DNA of 64,000 bases, from contig ML996699.1 in NCBI GenBank assembly GCA_010356995.1, positions 218,999-282,998 of the forward strand, read 5' to 3'. The notes under the pieces are model-generated. The model was not told the DNA's origin, searched no databases, and saw only the letters and a list, made by a program, of their open reading frames with translations. How positions within the stretch are numbered: the stretch's first letter is position 1; each line of letters begins with the position of its first letter. Of the stretch, positions 11,929 to 20,890 are shown in pieces. The stretch is from Trichodelitschia bisporula. Lineage: Eukaryota > Ascomycota > Dothideomycetes > Phaeotrichales > Phaeotrichaceae. The translations under genes and the position numbers were made by a program.

Positions 11929-14900
11929 ATGGTTGCCACTGTATCTTCGCCGCCCCTCGAAATGTCAAAAGCAGACCTCGCAATGCGCTCCGGCGCCGCG
12001 CCTATCCGCCCCCCCGCCCCGACTCACCCCTCTGCTTCGCACTCTATCCCCCTCGCCGCGACCCCGCAGCCCATCTCCCGCCCACCGACACCCCCCGCGC
12101 AACCCTCGCGTCCGCAGTCAATCATCGTACACCCCGCGACCGTGGGCCCGCTTACGGGGCAATCCCGGGCAGCCGAGAAACGCAAGCGGCACCAGCCGGC
12201 GCAAAAGACGGTCGACGACTTCTGGTCCGCGTTCAGCAGCAAGACGCCCGGAAAGCCGTACTGCGTTCTGCCGGACAATTTCTATGCGCGCAAGGCGGCG
12301 GCGCAGGCTTACCTTTTCTCACGGGCGGCGAATGCGCTGGCGAGTTATGATGAGGCGCGGGCGAGTTGCGAGGCGAAGGTGGCGAAGATCGTGAAGGAGT
12401 GTCGGCGATTGAATGTCAAGTATCGGGATCCGCATTTTGATATTGAGGCGGATTTTCGGAGATGGGTGGGCGATGTTCCGTATTCGGATTGTTTGATGGG
12501 GTTGATGGATCAGAGTACGCAGCTCAGGCCGGCGAGTGTTAAGAGAGTGGAGGATATATTTGTGGATCCGCAATTCTTTGTCGAAGGGCCGACGGCGAAC
12601 GATGTGCGGCAGGGTAAAGAGGGGGATTGCTGGTTCATGTCGGCGCTGTGTACGCTGAGCAATAAGGAGGGCCTCATTGAGCGGGTGTGTGTGGCGCGGG
12701 ACGAGCAGGTTGGGGTGTATGGGTTTGTCTTTCACAGAGGTTCGTCTGATGTTGAAACCCTGTGGACGATTGCTAAATACCTCAGATGGCGAGTGGATGT
12801 CGGAAGTCATCGACGATAAGCTCTACCTCATCAAGGAGGACTTCAACGAAGCGACGCTCGAGCGCAACAAATGGCTAGAGCTCCAGAACCGCACGAGTCC
12901 CGAGGAGGAATACCGCACGGTGATGCAGACTGGCTCTCGCGCGCTTTACTTTGCTCAGTGCAGCGACCCAAACGAGACCTGGCTACCGCTGCTGGAGAAG
13001 GCATACGCAAAGGCACACGGAGACTACTCGGCGCTTGAGAGCGGGTTCGTGGGAGAGGGTATCGAGGATCTTACGGGTGGCGTGACGACAGAGCTGTTTT
13101 CGACAGACATTCTCGACAAGGAGAAGTTCTGGAGAGAAGAGTTGATGAACGTCAACAAACAGGTGTGTTACAACGCCCGCGCCCTGGTAAAAGAGTCGCA
13201 AGAAGCTGACAATCAACAGTTTCTATTCGGGTGCGGGCAAATGGGTGGGAAGCACGGACAGCGCAACGGCATCCTGGAGAAGCATGCCTATTCCATCATG
13301 GAGGCGCGGGAGGTCGGGGGTGAGAAGCTACTGAAACTGCGGTATGTGAGGCCACCGAAGACTTTGCTTTTGCTTACATATCAGGAATCCCTGGGGTAAT
13401 ACCGAGTGGAGAGGAGCGTGGAGCGATGGCTCTGCCGAGTGGACGCCCAAGTGGATGGAACTCCTTGACCACAAGTTCGGCGATGATGGCGTCTTCTGGA
13501 TCTCATACAAGGACCTGCTCCGGAACTATCAGCATTTTGACCGCACACGTCTCTTCGGACCGGAGTGGACCATAACCCAGCAATGGACCAACCTCTACGT
13601 GCCCTGGTCCTCGGACTATCTCGATACGAAGTTCAGAGTCACGCTTTCCAAGGCCGGCCCTGTCGTCATCGTGCTCTCCCAGCTCGACGACCGCTTTTTC
13701 CGCGGACTCGAGGGGCAGTACGAATTCCACCTGCAGTTCCGGCTGCACAAGGACGACGAGGAAGAGTACATCGTGCGCTCCAACCAGAGCTACTACATGA
13801 AGCGCTCCGTGTCCACCGAGCTCGACCTTGAACCCGGCAACTACACGGTGCTCCTCAAGATCACAGCCAAGCGCTACCCCGAACTGCCGACCGTGGAAGA
13901 GGCCGTCGCCGCAACCTGCCACTTCCGCCGCGAGAAGCTCCTCTCCATCGGCCTTTCCTACGATCTGGCCCACGCAAAGGGCGCCTTCCGCGAATCGGCC
14001 GCCGAAAAGGCAGCTTTAGAGCGCGCAGAGCGTCGCCGCAAGCGCCGTGAGGAGGCATTCAAGGCACACAGCGCCCGCCGCCACGAGCATCGCAAGCGCA
14101 AGCTGCGTCAGATGAAGCAGGACGCCAAGCGGGCGGAACGGGGGGGCCATGGGGAGCGTGTGGGACTCGGTATTGTTGAGCGGCAAACCAGCTTTGACCG
14201 CCGGCTTGAGACGCTACATGCGGCGCAGGAGTCGATGCGGACGATTGGGGATGGGCCGTTGTTGGATGAGCCGGAGGGGCTGGCGACGCCACCTTTGGGC
14301 CCTGTGGGGCCGGGGCTGGTCAAGAGGGACAGCTTGAGTTTCCATGTTAATGGAAGGCGGGATACGCTTCTTGGGAGGAATTCCCGCTCTGGAAGTCCGG
14401 CCGGAAGGCGCGATCGGCGGGATACCTTGAGTGTCAGGCCGCCGGGTGGAGGGAGTGGGAGCAGTGCTGGTGCACCTGGGATTCGGCTCCAGCGGGCGAG
14501 TTTCAGCAGCGGGAAGCCAGGGCTGTCGCTGGCGGATGTGAGCGACGATGATCTAAGCTGGGACGATGAGCTGGATGCGCCGGACGACAGCGAAGATGAT
14601 GAGGAGATTGGGTTTAAATCCGGCTCCGTATCTGCTTTTGGGTTCGGCGAGGGGCGCGGACGGCGGGATGAGGAGGAGGTGGAAATGGAGAATCCGTGGA
14701 ATGCGGTTTGCGTCGTTGGGCTTAGGGTTTACTCGAAGGACCCGGAGGTCAGAATTCAGGTTGTGCGCGGCTCCGAGGACCATGAGGCGAATGGAGAGGG
14801 GAGAGTTTATAAGAGCTTGGATGTGGATGATGCCAGCAAGGATCCGTCGAGGGAGCCGGTTAGTCCGATCAGTGCCGGGGCACATGGGCCGACTAAGAGC

Positions 14901-14936
14901 TTGTTCGAGATGCTGAAGGGGAGCGAGTTCGATTAG
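11929..14936 (+). CDS. Calpain-type cysteine protease
   Basis: Intracellular cysteine protease of the calpain (C2) family. Exons 11929-12739, 12786-13162, 13220-13341, 13385-14936; 953 residues. A Pro-rich N-terminus is followed by a helical region (about 95-190), then the CysPc domain with a complete triad: Cys234 in EGDCWFMSAL, His418 in EKHAYSIMEA and Asn438 in NPWGNTEWRGAWSD. A calpain beta-sandwich (domain III-like) follows at about 500-640 (TKFRVTLSKAGPVVIVLSQ, LDLEPGNYTVLLKI), then a highly basic helical stretch (RAERRRKRREEAFKAH) and a Ser/Gly-rich, locally acidic tail. The start is the first ATG in frame; another in-frame ATG follows 11 codons on. Intron 2 (57 nt) is stop-free and a multiple of three. 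It could be a PalB/Rim13 relative, but I did not recognise PalB-specific features. Confidence 0.9.
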
Positions 14937-15662
14937 ACTTGAAGGTTTAGGGTGCCAGTTCGGGTAGTTATCGGGCAAGCGGGATTGAGAGCGTTTGGGT
15001 GCTTTTGGCGAGTACCCGTATCTTTCTGTACCTTGCCTGTTGTAGTGAGCCACATATTAATACTATTCTTCAACGTAGAATGGTATTCTCCAGGGACGAA
15101 AGAAAGGAAATCCAAAGCAAGTGACGTCGATAATGGTTTGGAAGTGAGGTCGCTTTTGTACCAAGCGAGAGCGCCCGAGACTTGTTTGTGCCTTGTTGAG
15201 GCCTCGACGATATTGATTGCCTACGATTTCAGAAACCCAATCTCCTGACGCAGAATACTGTACAGGTAGGAAACACCGTCTAAGACTGGGAACTTTTTCA
15301 CTCTGGAGAAAATCCGGACCCATAGACTTCAAGGTGGTAAACTGTTGACTTGAGGCTCTGGAACTTGCAGCTGGAGTGGAAAGGCTGTGGCGGTTGCTCA
15401 ATGATGACGATTTGAGGACGCGCGGCCATTGGCCTGCTCCGCCCAGACAGGTGTGGCTTGACGGACCAAGTGGCGCGCGACCTGACCTCATTAATCACCC
15501 CCCCCCAGAGCTTCACCTTCGCTCTCATCTCAAGCACCGGCGCACTTCACCATCTGCTTCTACGTCACCCACTGGCTCTGTTCCATTAGTACACCTCGAC
15601 CTCCCTCGCTTACTGCGTATCACCTTCTTGCCTCCCTTCCTCTCCCCCTACCCGCGCCAGCC
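14937..15662. other. Intergenic between the calpain gene and HSE1
   Basis: Calpain 3' region and HSE1 promoter; 15500-15660 is C/T-rich. No gene or element seen. Confidence 0.6.
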
Positions 15663-18172
15663 ATGTTTCGCGCGCAGCAAAACGCCTTTGACGCCGTGGT
15701 TGGTGAGTAGCAGGCACCCGTCAAACATGCCGCCAGTTCACGGTATCTTGGAAGGGCTGGTCTGACTGTTACGTGTAGGCAAGGCAACCGACGAGAACCT
15801 CACGAGCGAGAACTGGGAATATATTCTGGTACGACCTTACCCCGCCTTCGATCGAGAGCCGGCGGCTTGCGGCGCAGTACAGCGTAAAGCTGGTTGGGAC
15901 ACTTGCTAAGTGTGATGTGACTGCAGGATGTTTGCGATAAAGTCAGCGCAGAGGATACTGGGTGAGAAGCCCCTTCGGCATGCGACTCGGGTTACAGATC
16001 GAGTTCGATAGCGCCCGGCATGGTTCATTACTGACTTGCGGACTTCGTAGTGCGAAAGATGTCGTGGCCGCCCTTATCAAGCGCCTGGCACATCGGAATG
16101 CCAACGTTCAGTTGTACACTCTCGAGGTACGCTCTGCTGTGGCTGACAAGTTGAGTGTCGACTGACTGAACAGCTCGCCAATGCTCTCTCACAAAACTGC
16201 GGCGTCAAAGTTCACAAGGAACTGGCATCGCGCAGCTTTACCGAAGCGCTCCTGAGGTTGGCTGGAGACAGAGTTTGTACTCCTCCTATGTTCTGGCCCT
16301 AGCTAATCGACGAAGAACACCCACCAGCAGGTCAAGTCTAAGATCCTTGAGCGCATGGAGGAGTGGGCGGAGATGTTCTCCTCCGACCCGGACCTTGGAA
16401 TCATGGAGCAGGCATACATGAGGCTGAAGACGCAGAGTATGGCTCCTTGGATAGGGAGACGTGCCCGCTAACGCAACAAGATCCGAATCTGCACCCACCG
16501 TCGAAACCCGTCAAGACGCTCATTACTGACGCGGACCGCCGACGCGAAGAAGAGGAGCTTCAAATGGCGCTTGCGTTATCCGTTAAAGACCGAGCAACTG
16601 CATCAACGGCTGCATCTACGGCCACCTCCCAACCGCAATCTTCCTACCAGCCCGAATCCTCCCAGGCCCCCCAGCTGGAGCCGCAGCCCACTCACCAAGG
16701 CACCACGGCAGCGACTGTTTCGCGCGTCCGCGCCCTCTACGACTTCCAGCCCTCGGAGCCTGGTGAACTTGCCTTCCGTAAAGGTGACGTCATCGCGGTT
16801 CTCGAATCCGTCTTCAAAGACTGGTGGAAGGGCTCGTTGCGTGGCCAAACGGGTATCTTTCCGCTCAACTATGTGGAAAAGCTACAGGACCCCACTAGGG
16901 AAGAACTGGAGCGCGAGGCGCATATGGAGTCCGAAGTATTCGCCGAGATGAAGAACGTGGAAAAACTACTGGCGTTACTGAGCACTAGCTCGGAACCCGG
17001 TAGGGGGGATGTCCGCGACAACGAAGAAATTACGGTAGGTTTCCCTTCTATTTTTGTGGACGACCTAACAGTCTAGACTTTGTATCATTCAACTCTCGCC
17101 ATCCGGCCTAAGCTCATTGAACTTATTGGGAAGTATTCGCAAAAGAAGGGTAAGGCACTTAGCCCTTAATGCGCAATAGCTCACATCTTTAGATGACTTC
17201 ACGCAGCTTAACGAAAAGTTTATCAAGGCTCGCCGCGATTACGAAAACCTCCTGGAGGCCTCCATGTCTCAGCCGCCACAGCCAACCTATGGGCGACCTG
17301 CTTACACCTATGGTGGGGCTCCAACGACCGCGCAGGCCCCTGGCTATTCTGTAGGCGGTGCATATCCCGCTCAAGCACCAAACCCAGAAGGTCGCTACTT
17401 CTCTCCCGCGCCGCAGGAGCCGAATTATCCACCGCAGAACGCCCCGCAGCCGTTTTATTTCGTCCCCCCGTCACAACAGGCTCAGGGCCAGCCGCCTCGT
17501 CCCTCCTCCAATACTAATGCTTCTAGTGACGACCTCTACGCCAACCCTCCTTCTCGGACAAACACCGATAGTGCCCGTCCGCAAACTATGTACGACACCA
17601 TTCCGGCTGCCGGTGGACTTAGCGCTCCTGGGGCTGCTGCGCCAGCGGCAGGACTCGGTTTGCCGCAGGAGCTGGCAAGCGGCTCCTTTGACAGCCCCAT
17701 CGACAACCGCCACAGCTACGCCGCCCCGCCGAGCCAGCAGTACGGTGGCGCCCCCCCGGCTCAGACGTCCCAACCCTGGCGCCCCTACGGAGATCCCGCC
17801 GCCAACCCCGGCCCTGCCCCGCACTCTCCCTCCTCCCAGTATTCAACCCAGGCGCCATCCGCCATCGGTGCGCTACCCTCGCAGAAGCCCAGCCACCCGC
17901 CAGGCGCCTCGGACCCCTTTTCAGATCCCTACAGCCAGGCCCGGCCCGGTCAAGCGCAGGTGAGGCCACCGACCGGATCTCCGGGCGCAGAGTCGCCGAA
18001 TGCGAAGCCCTCTGGCCCGTATACGGCGTATCAGCAGCTCCCGCCTTCACAGGGCCAGCCTCAGCCTCAGGCACCCGGTTACCAGGCATATGCGCCGGCC
18101 GGCGGTGCGCCGGGGAGGTGGAATGGGGTGCAGGCGGGTGCAGGTCGTGACGAGGAGCAGTATTACCGGTGA
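15663..18172 (+). CDS. HSE1: ESCRT-0 subunit Hse1 (STAM orthologue)
   Basis: Partner of Vps27 on endosomes; binds ubiquitinated cargo for sorting into multivesicular bodies. Nine exons: 15663-15702, 15779-15828, 15927-15961, 16051-16126, 16174-16272, 16316-16436, 16481-17034, 17077-17149, 17193-18172; 675 residues. Domain order is as in the family: VHS domain (about 5-140; ENWEYIL, VCDKVSAED, KDVVAALIKRL), UIM (about 160-178; EEELQMALALSVKD), SH3 (about 219-272; RALYDFQPSEPGELAFRKGD and GIFPLNYVE), a GAT-like helical region spanning exons 7-9, then a long Pro/Gln/Ser-rich tail. Every exon junction preserves both frame and domain continuity. Most introns lie in the VHS part. Confidence 0.96.
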
Positions 18173-18668
18173 TGAGCGCCTGGGGACAGCAACGTGCTTG
18201 ATGTGATGTATTCCCCCAGGTCGGCTGCGCTAGGAGTCTGGTGTATTGATCCTGGGTTCTTGTTCATTACGGCGGGGATGGCAGGGGTGAGGTGTTGGTG
18301 GGGTGGATTGTTTTCTGTTTTCCTAGGCTTGACTGCGGATTAAGTATGATGTCTATGTGTATATGCCTGGAAGTGCGGGGTATGTCTTCTATCTGGCAGC
18401 GACAGCTGTTCTTAGCAACCTTTGAAGGCCTATGTCTGTGTACTTATGATGTGACCGCAAATGCAATGGCAGCATGATGCCCCAGCCGGTTGAACCCCTC
18501 TTTGGGACCTTTTGAGGAGTCACGGCTGACGTCATTTCCAGCGCCAAATGCCAAAGTCTGAGCTCGGAGCGCCGTTTAGCTTCTCCCTTCCATTCAAAAT
18601 GTTTTGCACTATATATACTCAGGGTGCGGAGGGTCCAACACCACACTACGACGAGCACAGCTCGCCCA
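18173..18668. other. HSE1 3' region, upstream of the tRNA gene
   Basis: No gene seen. HSE1 transcript end and tRNA upstream flank. Confidence 0.6.
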
Positions 18669-18740
18669 TCTTCCGTAGTCTAGTGGTCATGATTTCCGCT
18701 TGTCACGCGGACGGCCCGGGTTCGATTCCCGGCGGGAGAG
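18669..18740 (+). tRNA. tRNA-Asp (anticodon GTC)
   Basis: 72 nt, no intron. Acceptor arms TCTTCCG and CGGGAGA pair with one G-T wobble. The anticodon stem TCCGC/GCGGA encloses the loop TTGTCAC with anticodon GTC. The T arm CCGGG-TTCGATT-CCCGG is perfect. Internal promoter boxes are visible: A box (TAGTCTAGTGG) and B box (GGTTCGATTCC). G is the discriminator base. Confidence 0.97.
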
Positions 18741-19133
18741 ATTCTTTTTGCTCTCATCCTTTTCACAAGAGTGCACAAAGTAAACTACTGTGGCTAGATA
18801 TTGCTATGTTTCAATTTTTTGATCTGATATCAACTCTGGGCGTTGTGGTCCTCTGAATTTGTACTGAATGATCCTAGAGATACGGCTCAATTTACAGTAC
18901 CACTGGATCATTAGCCGACAAGGCTTACTCGTTGAGAGCTTTCCCAGCTTCTGTCACGGGAAGTGAACGAACAAGGCTCGGGAGTCTATTCTTCATGCTA
19001 TTAATGCCAACTGCCTCCCGTACGGTTGGAAATCGAGCTACAAACTTTCCTTCCAACCCAGATGAAGCTTGAATTCTCCAGCCCACGAAAGCACATCGCA
19101 GATGCCACCAGTCCCACTTCGTCAATGCAGCCG
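18741..19133. other. Intergenic between tRNA-Asp and the KH-CVNH gene
   Basis: Apart from the T-run terminator I see nothing here. Confidence 0.6.
18745..18749 (+). terminator. RNA polymerase III terminator of tRNA-Asp
   Basis: A run of five T residues starts four bases after the tRNA end, the usual Pol III stop signal. Confidence 0.8.
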
Positions 19134-20588
19134 TTACTGCTCCATGAACACCAACTCCCCATTAACATTCTCGATCCTCTCATCCAACTCCACCTTCGCC
19201 TCCCTCCACCTCCCACTACGATCCCTCAGCAGCGCAACCAGACTCCCGCCCTCAAGACACACCTCCTTCGCACTAGCCATGAAGTTCCCATCCGCGTCCT
19301 CAGGGCCGACCCACGCAAACGTCCCGTCATTATTCGCCAGCCAGCGGTTTAACGAGAGCTCGGACCAGTAGTGCTCTCCTTGCACGCAGCGGCATCTGGC
19401 CGAAAGGGTGCAGTTCCAATTCTGGGACGTCCTGTCCTGGGAGGTGCCGATGCGGATGTCGCGCGAAGTGTGGGAGAAGTTGCCGCGTTTTGGGCCTACG
19501 ACTGGGTCGCTCCCTGGGGCCAGGGCGGGCATGTGAGGTTCGACGATGGGGACTGGGAGCTCGTGGGATGGGGGCTCGGGCTCCTGGGCGAGTGGGACTT
19601 GTCGGACCCCCGCTACATATTGGCGAAGGTAGGCCACGTAATTGGGAGGCGCGGACTCCTGGGAGAGTTCGTTGGGGCGGGGGGGCGCCGTTGCTTGGGG
19701 GGCGGTATTGAGGCCTGCGTTGTCGATAATGTCCATGATCAGCTCCTTAGCATACGCACGGTTGGCCTCGGTGCCAATCAAGTTGATGACGGGACGCAGG
19801 CCATTGATGTCCTCATCCGCCCAAATGATACTGATGCCGCATCCACTGCGTTCCCGGAGGTCTGCGAAGGTCTGACTATCAAGGCCGAGGAGGCCAAAAG
19901 CCCAGTGCGGCACCATGATCTGCTCTTGGTTCTCATCTTCTTGGAGGGGCTGCTGAGCGGCAGCCGGGTTCGCATCACGGGGCGGAGGTTCTGAAGGCGG
20001 GGCGCTGGTGGCGAGCGCCTGGGAGAGTTCGGTGGGATTGGGAGGCGCCGTCGCTTGGGGAAGGGTGTTGATGCGCTCATTGTCGACAATCTCCATAATC
20101 AGCTCCTTAGCAGCCGCACGGTAGGCCACGGGGCCAATAATGTTGATGGGACGTAGGCCATTGTTACTCTTGTGCGCACCAAGGATATTGATGTCGCATC
20201 CACTGCGTTGCTGGAGGTCCGCGATGGTCTGACCGCCACGGCCAACGATGAGGCCAATAGTCCGGTCCGGCACCATCATCTGCTCCTCGCGATCATCTTC
20301 TTGGAGGGGCTGCTGAGCGGCAGCCGGCTTCGCATCACTGGGCTGAGGTTCTGAAGGCGGGACGATAATGAAATTGTCCCGGTTGTTGAGGGGATATGGA
20401 AGCCGAACGGGTAGAGAATAGCCCGTAGCTGCCGGGAATTCGCGCCCTACGTCTTGGTGTCCGGTATACGCGTCGGAATACACGCCGCGGGTGTATGAGC
20501 GAAAGCCATGTGGGACGGCGGGCTGGGGTGCTGGGTCCGAAGCGCTAGTTGCGTCGACCGACGGACTAGGCGTAGGCTTCATGACCAT
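19134..20588 (-). CDS. Protein with two KH-like domains and a C-terminal cyanovirin-N (CVNH) domain
   Basis: Single exon, 484 residues, starting MVMKPTPSPS. Residues 1-100 are Pro/Ala-rich without a signal peptide. KH1 (about 101-172) has the RNA-binding loop GRGG at 116-119 in the context TIGLIVGRGGQTIADL, plus the helix RAAAKELIMEIVDN. KH2 (about 221-292) is a copy of it, offset by exactly 120 residues, in which the loop has decayed to GLDS. Residues 369-483 match the CVNH pattern: GNFSHTSRDIRI, NCTLSARC, LSLNRWLANNDGTFAW, GNFMASAKEVCLEGGSLVALL, WREAKVELDERIENVNGEL. KH domains bind single-stranded nucleic acid; fungal CVNH domains bind mannose-type glycans. Lack of a signal peptide suggests the cytosol or nucleus. 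The function of the combination is unknown to me. Domain calls rest on remembered patterns. Confidence 0.85.
   Translation of the reverse strand: MVMKPTPSPSVDATSASDPAPQPAVPHGFRSYTRGVYSDAYTGHQDVGREFPAATGYSLPVRLPYPLNNRDNFIIVPPSEPQPSDAKPAAAQQPLQEDDREEQMMVPDRTIGLIVGRGGQTIADLQQRSGCDINILGAHKSNNGLRPINIIGPVAYRAAAKELIMEIVDNERINTLPQATAPPNPTELSQALATSAPPSEPPPRDANPAAAQQPLQEDENQEQIMVPHWAFGLLGLDSQTFADLRERSGCGISIIWADEDINGLRPVINLIGTEANRAYAKELIMDIIDNAGLNTAPQATAPPRPNELSQESAPPNYVAYLRQYVAGVRQVPLAQEPEPPSHELPVPIVEPHMPALAPGSDPVVGPKRGNFSHTSRDIRIGTSQDRTSQNWNCTLSARCRCVQGEHYWSELSLNRWLANNDGTFAWVGPEDADGNFMASAKEVCLEGGSLVALLRDRSGRWREAKVELDERIENVNGELVFMEQ
19638..20357 (-). repeat. In-frame 360-bp tandem duplication (two copies) within the KH-CVNH gene
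   Basis: Identical landmarks recur exactly 360 bp apart: TTGGAGGGGCTGCTGAGCGG at 19941 and 20301, and AGCTCCTTAG at 19741 and 20101. Each unit carries a linker (AAAQQPLQED) and a KH domain. One codon lost in the loop and one gained 30 codons later keep the period at 120 codons. Unit boundaries are approximate. Confidence 0.9.
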
Positions 20589-20659
20589 TTTGAAGGCGTG
20601 GAGGAGTGCAGTTTGGAGTTCAGATGGTAGACAGGGCGAACAACCATGGGGGCCTGGCT

Positions 20660-20741
20660 GCTGGTATTAAGTATTGGCGGTGGTGAGGGATCCGGATCCT
20701 GCTGGTATTAAGTACTGGCGGTGGTGAGGGATCTGGATCCT
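20660..20741. repeat. 41-bp tandem duplication upstream of the KH-CVNH gene
   Basis: Two adjacent 41-bp copies (20660-20700, 20701-20741), beginning GCTGGTATTAAGTA, differ at only two positions, both C/T. The rest of the interval 20589-20890 shows no gene; it is the 3' flank of the large membrane protein gene and the promoter of the KH-CVNH gene. Confidence 0.9.
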
Positions 20742-20890
20742 GACTTGGCGGGGTGGGCGTTAGGCTGACGCGTGTGGACCCTTGGACCACGGGGCGGTGC
20801 GGGGTTGGGGCTGTGTCGGTGTAAGGTTGAACCCCATGAAGTGGTACAGTATGACAGGTACAACAACCGGACTCCGGTCCATCTCGACTT

